From Gammaproteobacteria bacterium (GTDB lineage Bacteria; Pseudomonadota; Gammaproteobacteria; Thiohalomonadales; Thiohalomonadaceae), in contig JALOAT010000021.1 of NCBI GenBank assembly GCA_023228645.1, positions 1-60,356 of the forward strand: DNA of 60,356 nt. Reading direction: 5' to 3'. Shown here one piece after another: positions 49,946-60,356 of the stretch. Positions within the stretch are counted from its first letter, which is position 1. The number at the start of each line of letters is the position of its first letter. The position numbers were made by a program, and so were the translations under genes. Under the pieces are notes generated by a model. The model had not been told where the DNA came from. It saw only the letters and a program-made list of their open reading frames with translations, and did no database searches.

Positions 49946-50383
49946 TCAGCTCGAAACCATCACGGCGAGAAGATGCTGCAAGGTACGGCCCTGTGCCGGC
50001 GTCAGACGCGCCAGGAATTGGCGGTTGACCGCGTCGGCTTCGGCAAGCAGTTGCGTCATCCGCTTGCGGCCGCCGGCGGTCAGTTCCACCCGCCAGTTGC
50101 GTCGACTGGCCGGATCTTCCTTGCGGGCCACCCAACCGGCCTCTTCGAGTCGATCGATTACCCGGCTGGTGGTGTAGTTACGGGTCCGGCATGCGCGACT
50201 CAGCTCCGTCTGGGTGATCCCGTCACGCTCCCAAAGGGAAAACAACGTGGGCCACTCCGCAATGGTCAAGCCGCGAGGGCGCAATCTTTCATCCAGCGCC
50301 GCGGCCATTTCCTCAGATAGGACGGCCACCTGCCAGCCAAGGCTGTCCTGCCGCCTGGCAAGGGAGGGTTTCGAAGCAGTCAT
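49946..50383 (-). CDS. MarR-family transcriptional regulator
   Basis: A 145-residue winged-helix regulator: LTIAEWPTLFSLWERDGITQ, TELSRACRTRNYTTSRVIDR, LEEAGWVARKEDPASRRNWR, the HTH and wing of MarR proteins. Its ligand is unknown. It is divergent from a membrane protein gene with a dyad at 50409-50466 between them, so it probably represses itself and that gene. The start is ATG 50383; 50392 is possible. Confidence 0.9.
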   Translation of the reverse strand: MTASKPSLARRQDSLGWQVAVLSEEMAAALDERLRPRGLTIAEWPTLFSLWERDGITQTELSRACRTRNYTTSRVIDRLEEAGWVARKEDPASRRNWRVELTAGGRKRMTQLLAEADAVNRQFLARLTPAQGRTLQHLLAVMVSS

Positions 50384-50408
50384 CGTCGCCAAGCTTCTTT
50401 CATTGATA

Positions 50409-50466
50409 GTTGCGCTTGCAATTGTCTGTCGCTACAGTCCGTGGAATCAATAATTGCAAATGCAAC
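50409..50466. promoter_or_regulatory. Candidate MarR operator (inverted repeat)
   Basis: GTTGCGCTTGCAATT (50409-50423) and AATTGCAAATGCAAC (50452-50466) form a 15-base inverted repeat with two mismatches. Each arm holds a TTGCAA core. It lies between the divergent MarR-type gene and the membrane gene. Confidence 0.55.
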
Positions 50467-50479
50467 CAAAGGGGGGATC

Positions 50480-50911
50480 ATGCGGATCGTGCACCGCCTT
50501 GCAGCTCTCGTGGCCATCGCCAGTGTGGGAAGCTTCTGGATATCAACGGTGCTGGTGGAGTTGTTCGGGACCGCCGGACAGATCGCATCAGTGAAGCAGC
50601 TCATCGTCTACGGCATGGGCCTGCTGGTGCCCGCCATTGCACTTACGGGGATTACCGGCGCCCGCCTGTCGGTGGGCCGTGATGCGCCGGGGATTTCAGC
50701 CAAGCGCCGGCGCATGCCCGTGATCGCGGCCAACGGCCTCCTGGTTCTCGTACCCTTGGCCTTGTACCTGAACCATCTCGCAGCCGAAGGAGCATTCGAC
50801 ACCACGTTCTATGGGTTGCAAGCGCTCGAATTGATGGCAGGCGCAACAAATCTGGTGCTCATGGTCGGCAATGTGGCCTTGGGCAGGCGCATGGCAGCGA
50901 ACATCGCCTGA
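50480..50911 (+). CDS. Four-helix membrane protein, probable MarR target
   Basis: A 143-residue inner-membrane protein with about four helices (VHRLAALVAIASVGSFWIST, VYGMGLLVPAIALTGITGAR, VIAANGLLVLVPLALYLNHL and a C-terminal one). No cofactor motif is seen apart from His at helix ends. ATG 50480 after AAGGGGGGATC is chosen; the frame from 50441 lacks a site. It lies opposite the MarR gene, with shared operator-like arms, so it is probably its target. Function unknown. Confidence 0.65.
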   Translation: MRIVHRLAALVAIASVGSFWISTVLVELFGTAGQIASVKQLIVYGMGLLVPAIALTGITGARLSVGRDAPGISAKRRRMPVIAANGLLVLVPLALYLNHLAAEGAFDTTFYGLQALELMAGATNLVLMVGNVALGRRMAANIA

Positions 50912-51039
50912 CGGTGCAGCAAAGAGCAAAGGGGTTCAGCAAAGCGGGGTTAAGGGTGCTGACTCCTTCGTCTGCTCGCCGCCTAACGGCGGGAGCGACC
51001 TGCCCCTACGCTTTCCATTCTTCCGTTATTCCGCGCGCC

Positions 51040-51579
51040 TCAGGCGTCAGTCGGTGCCGCCCCCTCGCTGTGTTGCCGCTCCCAGGCGTCGAACTTCTCG
51101 CTGACCCGCTCGATGGTGCGCTGGGAGATCTCCGGCAACGAGCCGCCGAAAAGCTCCTTGGCTTCTTCATAGCCCTGCATGACGGCAGCGCGGATCTGCT
51201 CCAAGCGACTCGGATCGGCTCCCGCCGCGCCGATGGCGAACTGGTAGATCCGCTCGGCGGTCTGCTCGACGCCCCAGTAGCCGTCATCGGCGATGGCGGC
51301 GGCGGCTTCCTCGGGGCTGGCCGCCAGGGTGTCGGTGGCAAGGCCCTGTTCGCGCAGCAGCGATACGACATAGTCACGTAGCGGATCGAACGCCGGCGGC
51401 CGTGCGTGCCCGCCGGCAATCTTGCCACCGTAGGTCACCGGCTGGTGAGCGCCCGGCTGCGACGGCGTATAGCGATCCTCACCTACGCTGGGCGAGGCAA
51501 CGCGCTCCGGCTTGCCGGTCGGCTGCCCTGCAGGCTGCGTCCGCAGTGCGGACGCCTGCTGGTTATCGATTCTGATCAT
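51040..51579 (-). CDS. DUF5610-like protein
   Basis: A 179-residue protein. A disordered N-terminal half (Gln/Pro/Ser-rich) is followed by a helical domain with PEEAAAAIADDGYWGVEQTA, ERIYQFAIGAAGADPSRLEQ and GYEEAKELFGGSLPEISQRT, which resembles a family (DUF5610, sometimes annotated hydrogenase-4 component G) found in flagellated proteobacteria. There is no hydrogenase here, so that name is likely misleading. It stands alone, minus strand. Confidence 0.65.
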   Translation of the reverse strand: MIRIDNQQASALRTQPAGQPTGKPERVASPSVGEDRYTPSQPGAHQPVTYGGKIAGGHARPPAFDPLRDYVVSLLREQGLATDTLAASPEEAAAAIADDGYWGVEQTAERIYQFAIGAAGADPSRLEQIRAAVMQGYEEAKELFGGSLPEISQRTIERVSEKFDAWERQHSEGAAPTDA

Positions 51580-51718
51580 GATCACCACCTCACCGGAGTT
51601 GGACTACCGTCACCACGGTGTCGGCAGCGGCGGCGGCAAACTTTAGCGGCTCAATCAACGGCCCAATCAAAGCAATCAATCAAGGGGGTCCAGAGGGTGG
51701 ATCCAAAGGAGTTAGTAC

Positions 51719-51786
51719 GTCATTCCGGCGAACGCCGCGAATCCATCTTCGTACCTGGGATGGGCCCCGGTGTTCGCCGGGGTGAC
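51719..51786. repeat. CATTCCGGCGAA-type inverted repeat
   Basis: GTCATTCCGGCGAACGCC (51719-51736) and GGTGTTCGCCGGGGTGAC (51769-51786) are inverse copies of each other with a few mismatches. Fragments of the same kind occur at 25996-26011 and 26147-26177. Confidence 0.65.
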
Positions 51787-51797
51787 GATGGGTGATA

Positions 51798-51835
51798 GTG
51801 CCGTAGATCACCTTGGCGCGCAGCGGCTACATGGG
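51798..51835. repeat. CGTAGGTCACGTTG-type repeat, copy 3 (single arm)
   Basis: GTGCCGTAGATCACCTTGGC and GCGCAGCGGCTACATGGG match the left arm of the element at 26047-26085, including the GTGCC in front of it. No right arm is seen. Confidence 0.65.
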
Positions 51836-51882
51836 CTTCAAAGGGCAGTAGTACTGATCCCTTTGTTTTTCCGTTTCAAGCC

Positions 51883-53685
<1,803 letters not shown>

Positions 53686-53782
53686 GTGCGACGTGGGGCA
53701 TGTATTCAAGCGGGCATTTTGCCTGCGCGGTCACGCTGTCTCAAGTCTCAGGCAGCGGGTGCAAGCCTGGAGACACATGAGT

Positions 53783-53873
53783 TCGCGCAAAGACGCAAAC
53801 AGCGCCAGGAAGGAAAGGAAACCGGAAACCTGCTTCGACGGGGTCCTTGGCGTTCTTGGCGCCTTGGCGATGG
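53783..53873. repeat. CGCAAAGACGCAAA-type inverted repeat
   Basis: TCGCGCAAAGACGCAAACAG with CGCCAGGAAGGA (53783-53816) is inverse to CCTTGGCGTTCTTGGCGCCT and TGGCGA (53844-53872), an imperfect palindrome. It resembles a dispersed element common in GC-rich bacteria. One copy in the window, between recQ and motY. Confidence 0.5.
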
Positions 53874-53924
53874 CCTAAAGATTCTGCGGGACCGTGCCGA
53901 TGACAACCGCAGGGATACGCATGC

Positions 53925-54785
53925 ATGAAACCTATCATCCGACTGTTACCGGCGGTCTTTCTGTTGTCCTTCCGAGCGGACGCGGGGGAGTTGCGCTATG
54001 GCGCCGCGCTCCACGAGGCCGCTTGGGAGGTGGCCAGTTCGCGCCTGGAATGCCGCCTGAGCCAGGTGATCCCCCATTACGGGTCCGCCGCCTTCGTGCA
54101 GCACGCCAAGCAGGACCTGCGTTTCGAGTTGCGCGTGCATCGCGGGGCGCCGGCGGAGTCGGCGGCGGAACTGGCCTCGGTCCCGCCCACCTGGATGCAT
54201 GCCAGTCTGCGTCGCGACATCGGGGCCGTGTCGCTGGCCCGTGGCGAGCTGCCGCTGGTGTTGCCGGGACCCGTGGCGCGGCGCCTGCTCACCGATCTGG
54301 AGCAAGGCCTGTTCCCTACCGTCAGCTACAAGGACTGGGCCGATGGGCGCGATCGGGTGGTGGTGGAGGTTTCTGCCGTCAACCTGCGCAGAGTGCTGGA
54401 TACATTCCATGCCTGCATGCGCCAGTTGCTGCCCTACGATTTCAACGACATGCGCTCCAATGCGGTGTATTTCGACTTCGCCAGCAGCACCCTCACGCCG
54501 GCCATGCGCCGGCAACTCGACAACCTGGCCGAATATCTGCAGGCGGACGGTTCCGTGCAACAGGTATTGGTGCGTGGACATACCGACAGTGTGGGCTTCC
54601 GCCGTCAGAATCTGCGGTTGTCCGAGCGCCGCGCCAAGGCCGTGAAGGACTACCTGAGCCTGCGCGGCGTCGAGGAACATCGCTTCAAGGTGGAATACCT
54701 GGGCGAGCGCCAGCCCCTCGTCAGCAACCGCACCTCCAAGGACCGCGCCCGCAACCGCCGGGTCGACATTACCCTCAGCCGCTGA
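53925..54785 (+). CDS. motY: MotY-like sodium-type flagellar stator protein
   Basis: A 286-residue exported protein. Signal peptide then a MotY N-terminal domain (about 20-160: HEAAWEVASSRLECRLSQVI, HAKQDLRFELRVH), then an OmpA-like peptidoglycan-binding domain (about 165-285: SNAVYFDFASSTLTPAMRRQ, LVRGHTDSVGFRRQNLRLSE, RARNRRVDITLS). MotY forms the T ring at the base of Na+-driven polar flagella in Vibrio and Pseudomonas, where it holds the stator. This is the only flagellar structural gene in the window apart from the FapA-like gene. ATG 53925. Confidence 0.85.
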   Translation: MKPIIRLLPAVFLLSFRADAGELRYGAALHEAAWEVASSRLECRLSQVIPHYGSAAFVQHAKQDLRFELRVHRGAPAESAAELASVPPTWMHASLRRDIGAVSLARGELPLVLPGPVARRLLTDLEQGLFPTVSYKDWADGRDRVVVEVSAVNLRRVLDTFHACMRQLLPYDFNDMRSNAVYFDFASSTLTPAMRRQLDNLAEYLQADGSVQQVLVRGHTDSVGFRRQNLRLSERRAKAVKDYLSLRGVEEHRFKVEYLGERQPLVSNRTSKDRARNRRVDITLSR

Positions 54786-54836
54786 GCCGGGACTCCGGCG
54801 CCTGCCAACACTGCGGAATCGCTGCGCCGCCTCGGG

Positions 54837-54842
54837 TATACT
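54837..54842 (+). promoter_or_regulatory. Candidate -10 element of argG
   Basis: TATACT between motY and argG, with no clear -35. If used, transcription would begin near 54849, just before the GC hairpin at 54859-54885. Confidence 0.35.
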
Positions 54843-54858
54843 TTCCCACCTGATTCCG

Positions 54859-54885
54859 GCCCGCGGACGTGCCCGCGGGCTTTTT
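54859..54885 (+). terminator. Intrinsic terminator-like hairpin in argG leader
   Basis: GCCCGCGG, loop ACGTGC, CCGCGGGC, then TTTTT: a complete intrinsic terminator 18 bases before argG. It could end motY transcription, or lie within the argG leader if the TATACT promoter at 54837 is used. Confidence 0.75.
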
Positions 54886-54903
54886 CACACGAGCGGAGCA
54901 TTC

Positions 54904-56115
<1,212 letters not shown>

Positions 56116-56137
56116 GGCGGGCGCTGGAGAAGGGTGC

Positions 56138-59100
56138 ATGTCGGAATCTGCCGTGGCCATTTCCTCGGCGCTCAAGCACAAGCAGATCGAGCTGGTCTAC
56201 CAGCAGGCGCCGGTCGCCATGGCTGGCGCCATGCTGGTGGTGCTGCTCGTTCCGCTGCTGCTCGATTCCGTCGTCGAGCGCACCGTGCTCTGGGCGTGGG
56301 CGCTGGTGGCCGTCGCCGTGTACGTCGCGCGGCTCGCCATGGTGGCGGCGTGGCGCCGGAACCCGGCGAGCCAGGGCGAGCCACGCTGGGAGGCGCGTTA
56401 TGTTTACGGCGCCTTCGCATCGGGTGCGATCATCGGTATCGGCGCCGCCAGCGTCCTGTTCCCCGTCGATTCGATTGCCCACCAGGCCATGCTCATCATG
56501 GTGTTGGCGGGCATGTCCGCCTCCACTGTCGTTCCGCAATCCTCGCTTCGCCTGGGCAGCGTAGCGTACATTCTGCCGGCGACGCTGCCCATCGGCATTC
56601 GCCTGCTGTGGCTCGGCGACGAGGCGCACGTGTTGCTCGGACTGCTGGTCCTGCTCTATGCGGGGACGCTCGTAGTCGCGGCGCAGCATTCCCATCGGGC
56701 GGTGCTTAACAGCCTTGCGCTGGCCATCACCAATGCCTCACTGGTACACGACCTCTCCGAATCCAACAACCGCCTGAATGCGGCGCAACGCATCGCCGGC
56801 TTCGGCAACTGGCAGTGGGATTTGCGCAGCGGCGACATGCAACTCTCCGATGAGGCCTGTCGTTTGTTCGGACTGCCCACGGGCATCAGGATCACCCGCC
56901 AGCTGTTTCTCAATGCCTTGCATCCGGAGGATCGCTCCGGCTACCAGCGCGCCGTCGAGGCCGCACTCCAGCGTACCGGCGTGTTCAACATGGAATTCCG
57001 CGTGCTGCTGACGGACGGCAGCGTGCACAACCTGCACGACGAGGCGGAGGTAGTGCGCGATGCCGCCTACGGTCCCGTGCGCATGCAGGGTGTGGTGAGC
57101 GATGTCTCCGCCCGCGCCGTTGCAGAGCAGCAGACGCGCGAGGCTTTGCGTGAGCTGAACCGTATCCTGGAGAACATGCAGGATACCTATTACCGCACCG
57201 ACAACGAGGGCCGGATCACCTTCATATCCCGCTCTGCGGAGTCGTTGCTCGGCTACGACACGCACGAGCTGACCGGCAAGCGCGTGGCCGCCCTGCTGGC
57301 CAACCCGCGGCTTTACGACACCTTCCTTTCCGATCTGGATGCCCGCGGCGGCGCGGTGCGCAACTACGAACTCGTATTGCGCCATCGTGACGCCCATACC
57401 GTCGGCGTGGCGGTGAACGCTCAGTACCTCAGTCGTGACGACGGCGTGATCCTGGGGGTTGAAGGCACCGTGCGCGACATCACTGAACTCAAACGCGCAC
57501 GGGAGGCCCTTTTCCAGGAGAAGGAACGGGCGCTGGTCACCCTGCAGTCCATCGGCGACGGTGTGGTGACCACCGACGAACACGGACGCATCCAGTATCT
57601 CAACCCCATCGCGGAGCGCCTGCTTGCGGTGGACGGCCAGGTTATCGGGCGGCACTACCTGGAAGTCCTCAAGCTCGTCGATGAGGCCACGGGTGATGCG
57701 CTCGGGGATTTGGTGAAGTTGTGCCTGCGGCGCGATACGGGCGTGGTGCACGCGGACGAGGGGCTGCTGACCCAGCCGGACGGCACGCGCTTCCACCTGA
57801 AGATCGTCGCGGCGCCCATGCGCGATCGCTTCGGCCATCTGGTCGGGGTCGTGCTGGCTTTGCATGACATCACCGAAGTGATGGGCATGGCGCGCCAGCT
57901 CAGATATCAGGCGAGCCACGACATGCTCACCGGGTTGTATAACCGCGGGCGCTTCGAACGCCGCCTGGAGGATGCCATTCGCAGTGCCATGGCCGGTGGC
58001 GGTCCGCACGTGCTGTTCTACATGGACCTGGATCAGTTCAAGGTCGTCAACGACACCTGCGGGCACAAGGCCGGTGACGAACTGCTGCAACAGCTCGCTG
58101 CGCTGATGCAGGCACGCCTGCGTGAGAACGACATCCTCGCGCGGCTGGGCGGTGACGAGTTCGGCGCGCTACTGGAACACTGTCCGATCGACAGGGCCGT
58201 GAGCATCGCCGAGGCGCTACGCCAGGCCGTGCGCGACTTCCGCTTCGCGTGGGAAGACAAGACCTTCGAAATCGGCGTCTCCATCGGTGTAGTTCCCATC
58301 GAAGCCGACAGCGGCAATCTGGCGGATGTGTTGGCCGCCGCCGATGCCGCCTGTTACATCGCCAAGGATCGCGGGCGCAACCGTATTCACGTCTATCAGC
58401 CGGACGACCACGCCGTGGCACAGCGCCACGGCGAGATGGAGTGGGTGCATCGCCTCTCGGCGGCCTTCGACGAAAACCGTTTCCTGCTGTATGCCCAGCC
58501 CGTGGTGCATCTGGACGCTGAGCGGGTCATCGCCCACTACGAAGTCCTCATCCGCATGCAGGACGAGAGCGGTCAGGTCATTCCGCCGGGTGCGTTCATC
58601 CCGGCCGCCGAGCGATATAACCTGATGCCGACACTGGACCGCTGGGTGATTCGCACCACGTTCATGATGCTGCGCGACGCCCAGGGGCCGTTGGCGTTCC
58701 CGCCGGTGGACTGCGCCATCAACGTGTCGGGGCAGTCGCTGTGTGATGATCATTTCCTGGAGTTCGTGGTCCAGCTGTTCAACACCACGGGCATCCCGCC
58801 CGAAAGCGTGTGTTTCGAAGTGACCGAGACCGCAGCCATCGCCAACCTGTCGCGCGCGACACGATTCATCAGCGAGTTGCGCGGCATGGGCTGTTCTTTT
58901 GCGCTGGACGACTTCGGCGCGGGCCTGTCGTCGTTTGGTTATCTGAAGAACCTGCCGGTGGATTTCCTCAAGATCGACGGCAGCTTCGTGAAGGACATGG
59001 TCGAGGATCGCGTCGATCGGGCGATGGTCGAATCCATCAACCAGGTCGGCCACGTGCTCGGCCTGAAGACCATCGGCGAGTTCGCCGAGAACGAAGAAGT

Positions 59101-59227
59101 CATCAAGGCCCTCGAATCGGTCGGCGTAGATTACGCTCAAGGGCATGGTATTGCCGTACCGAAGCCTTTGCAGGCGATCCTCGCGACTTACGTTGACAGC
59201 GCGACCACCAGGGCGTCCAACGGCTGA
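56138..59227 (+). CDS. Membrane PAS-GGDEF-EAL c-di-GMP turnover protein
   Basis: 1029 residues. The N-terminal part has about five to six helices (20-190) forming a membrane sensor, then three PAS-like domains (about 210-330, 340-455, 465-590), the last linked to GGDEF. The GGDEF motif is intact at about 671-675 (LARLGGDEFGALLE). The EAL domain begins near 770; its motif reads E-V-L (YEVLIRM, about 802) and DDFGAG, KIDGSFVKDM and VGVDYAQGHG are kept. An EVL variant occurs in active phosphodiesterases. It may make or degrade c-di-GMP depending on the cue. Start ATG 56138. Confidence 0.93.
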   Translation: MSESAVAISSALKHKQIELVYQQAPVAMAGAMLVVLLVPLLLDSVVERTVLWAWALVAVAVYVARLAMVAAWRRNPASQGEPRWEARYVYGAFASGAIIGIGAASVLFPVDSIAHQAMLIMVLAGMSASTVVPQSSLRLGSVAYILPATLPIGIRLLWLGDEAHVLLGLLVLLYAGTLVVAAQHSHRAVLNSLALAITNASLVHDLSESNNRLNAAQRIAGFGNWQWDLRSGDMQLSDEACRLFGLPTGIRITRQLFLNALHPEDRSGYQRAVEAALQRTGVFNMEFRVLLTDGSVHNLHDEAEVVRDAAYGPVRMQGVVSDVSARAVAEQQTREALRELNRILENMQDTYYRTDNEGRITFISRSAESLLGYDTHELTGKRVAALLANPRLYDTFLSDLDARGGAVRNYELVLRHRDAHTVGVAVNAQYLSRDDGVILGVEGTVRDITELKRAREALFQEKERALVTLQSIGDGVVTTDEHGRIQYLNPIAERLLAVDGQVIGRHYLEVLKLVDEATGDALGDLVKLCLRRDTGVVHADEGLLTQPDGTRFHLKIVAAPMRDRFGHLVGVVLALHDITEVMGMARQLRYQASHDMLTGLYNRGRFERRLEDAIRSAMAGGGPHVLFYMDLDQFKVVNDTCGHKAGDELLQQLAALMQARLRENDILARLGGDEFGALLEHCPIDRAVSIAEALRQAVRDFRFAWEDKTFEIGVSIGVVPIEADSGNLADVLAAADAACYIAKDRGRNRIHVYQPDDHAVAQRHGEMEWVHRLSAAFDENRFLLYAQPVVHLDAERVIAHYEVLIRMQDESGQVIPPGAFIPAAERYNLMPTLDRWVIRTTFMMLRDAQGPLAFPPVDCAINVSGQSLCDDHFLEFVVQLFNTTGIPPESVCFEVTETAAIANLSRATRFISELRGMGCSFALDDFGAGLSSFGYLKNLPVDFLKIDGSFVKDMVEDRVDRAMVESINQVGHVLGLKTIGEFAENEEVIKALESVGVDYAQGHGIAVPKPLQAILATYVDSATTRASNG

Positions 59228-59269
59228 GTCGCGGATGGCAACGCTGTAGCTCTGGCAAGGGAGTCAGTC

Positions 59270-59656
59270 ATGCGTATTCTGCATACCATGCTAAGGGTCG
59301 GTGACCTCGACCGATCCATCCGCTTTTACACCGATGTGCTCGGCATGCGGCTGCTGCGCCGCCAGGATTACCCGGAAGGTAAGTTCACCCTGGCATTTCT
59401 CGGCTATGGCGACGAGGCGGGAAACACCGTCATCGAACTCACCTACAACTGGGGTGTGGACAGCTACGAGATGGGTACGGGCTACGGCCACATCGCCGTG
59501 GAGGTGGATGACGTATACGCCGCAACGGATGCCATCCGGGAGAAGGGCGGCAAGATCCTGCGCGAGGCCGGCCCCATGAACGCCGGGACCACCGTCATCG
59601 CCTTCGCAGCGGACCCGGACGGTTATCCCATCGAACTCATCGGCAGGCGCTCATGA
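59270..59656 (+). CDS. gloA: Lactoylglutathione lyase (glyoxalase I)
   Basis: A 128-residue glyoxalase I. The start MRILHTMLRVGDLDRSIRFY and YTDVLGMRLLRRQDYPEGKF match the Ni-type enzymes of proteobacteria. Metal ligands are His5, a Glu in TVIELTYNWG, a His in GYGHIAVEVDD and Glu122 in GYPIELIGR. It turns methylglyoxal-glutathione hemithioacetal into lactoylglutathione. The next gene overlaps its stop (ATGA). Confidence 0.96.
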   Translation: MRILHTMLRVGDLDRSIRFYTDVLGMRLLRRQDYPEGKFTLAFLGYGDEAGNTVIELTYNWGVDSYEMGTGYGHIAVEVDDVYAATDAIREKGGKILREAGPMNAGTTVIAFAADPDGYPIELIGRRS

Positions 59657-60270
59657 AAGACGCGAAAACGCACTGGGATGACGTCTACGCGGCCCGCTCA
59701 CCGCTGGATGTGAGCTGGTACCAGGCGGAGCCACGCCTGTCCCTGGAACTCGTTGCCGCCACCGGAATCTCGGCAGCGCAACCAATCATTGATGTCGGCG
59801 GCGGCGCCTCATTGCTCGTGGATCGCCTGCTCGACGGGGGATTCACTGACGTGGCGGTGCTGGATGTGTCGCGCAACGCACTGGCCCATGCACAGCGCCG
59901 CCTGGGTGCGCGCGCTGCCAGTGTGGAATGGCATGAGCAGGACGTGACACGCTTCGTGGCGCCACGCCGCTTCACCCTCTGGCACGATCGCGCCGTGTTT
60001 CATTTTCTCACCGAGGCGGCGGATCGTGAGCAGTACGTGAGGGCGCTGCGCCGCGCGATTCCGGTGGGTGGGCACGCCATCATGGCGGCGTTCGGCATCG
60101 GCGGGCCGACCCAGTGCAGCATGCTTGATATCGTGCAATACGACGCCGAGAAAATGCAGGCCGCGCTTGGGCACGAATTCCAACTGATGGAAGAACGTGC
60201 CGAGCTGCACCTCACGCCGGCGGCCAAGCAACAGCAATTCGGTTTCTTCCGCTTCCTGCGGGTCGGTTGA
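59653..60270 (+). CDS. Class I SAM-dependent methyltransferase
   Basis: A 205-residue cytoplasmic methyltransferase. WDDVYAARSPLDVSWYQAEP at the start, then motif I IIDVGGGASLLVDRLLDGGF, motif II AVLDVSRNALAHAQRRL and motif III FTLWHDRAVFHFL. It resembles small SAM methyltransferases of unknown substrate. Its start overlaps the gloA stop (ATGA), so they are coupled; a role in detoxification is a guess. A dispersed repeat follows. Confidence 0.88.
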   Translation: MKDAKTHWDDVYAARSPLDVSWYQAEPRLSLELVAATGISAAQPIIDVGGGASLLVDRLLDGGFTDVAVLDVSRNALAHAQRRLGARAASVEWHEQDVTRFVAPRRFTLWHDRAVFHFLTEAADREQYVRALRRAIPVGGHAIMAAFGIGGPTQCSMLDIVQYDAEKMQAALGHEFQLMEERAELHLTPAAKQQQFGFFRFLRVG

Positions 60271-60291
60271 TTCCTGAAATCGCCAATAAAA

Positions 60292-60330
60292 CGTAGGTCA
60301 CGTTGGCGCGACAGCGACTACGTGACAGGC
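60292..60330. repeat. CGTAGGTCACGTTG-type repeat, copy 4 (single arm)
   Basis: CGTAGGTCACGTTGGCGCGA then CAGCGACTACGTGACAGGC closely matches the left arm of copy 2. The window ends 26 bases later, so a right arm may lie outside. Confidence 0.7.
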
Positions 60331-60356
60331 GCGTAGCACCGAACTAAAGGCATGTC

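Noticed and set aside
51040..51579. Hydrogenase-4 component G
   Set aside because: The name is sometimes attached to this family, but there is no hydrogenase locus nearby and the protein resembles DUF5610.

Overview
The window is about 60 kb of GC-rich, densely coded chromosome. It looks like a free-living gammaproteobacterium, probably related to the sulfur-oxidising Ectothiorhodospiraceae/Chromatiales; I cannot name the genus. The support is a MotY-type flagellar protein, MlaA, TorF-type porin, YceI with cytochrome b561, two DsrC/TusE-family proteins, a DsrE-family protein, a TSUP transporter and a complete cNor cluster. I found no rRNA, tRNA, CRISPR array, transposase or phage gene. The genes read as resident chromosome, with several families of small dispersed inverted repeats between them.

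Layout. 1-4978: start of a citrate synthase gene (minus), then a signalling block of CheX-like phosphatase, ODP/flavodiiron-like metallo-beta-lactamase protein, coiled-coil protein and hybrid-type sensor kinase. 4978-13038: alpha/beta hydrolase coupled to MlaA, PAP2 phosphatase, TorF-like porin, FapA/DUF342 protein, FabMG-like protein and peptidoglycan-binding protein. 13375-21398: a chemoreceptor with a C-terminal sensor region, sulfotransferase and polysaccharide flippase, TesA-like esterase, DOMON-like protein and a NamZ-like (DUF1343) protein. 21724-29624: FHA protein, a pirin/cytochrome b561/YceI operon facing a LysR regulator, PhnA, and small conserved proteins. 29743-33784: NsrR, a divergent membrane protein/DsrC-like operon with an NsrR-type operator, and a rubrerythrin/CCG iron-sulfur protein/DUF3501 operon. 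33807-41450: HD-GYP protein, TSUP transporter, histidine phosphatase, AI-2E-family transporter, PQQ-type sugar dehydrogenase, bactofilin-like membrane protein, GIY-YIG, DsrE and TusE-like proteins. 42145-48998: the nitric oxide reductase locus norC-norB / norE-norF-norQ-polyferredoxin-norD, driven by two FNR/Dnr-type promoters of the same geometry. 49143-60270: DedA, a MarR regulator with a divergent membrane protein, RecQ, MotY, ArgG, a large GGDEF-EAL protein, glyoxalase I and a methyltransferase.

How the parts fit. The nor locus removes respiratory NO. NsrR about 11 kb away is the likely NO sensor and probably represses the membrane-protein/DsrC-like pair beside it. The rubrerythrin operon next to nsrR is a plausible peroxide-defence chain. 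CheX, ODP, the chemoreceptor, MotY, HD-GYP and GGDEF-EAL proteins point to a motile cell that tunes taxis and c-di-GMP to redox or oxygen.

The most interesting items are: the NsrR-operator/DsrC-like operon; two DsrC-family paralogues that have each lost the opposite C-terminal cysteine; the ODP-CheX-sensor kinase block; the rubrerythrin/CCG/DUF3501 operon; and the dispersed repeats, one of which supplies the C-terminus of a nor-cluster protein.
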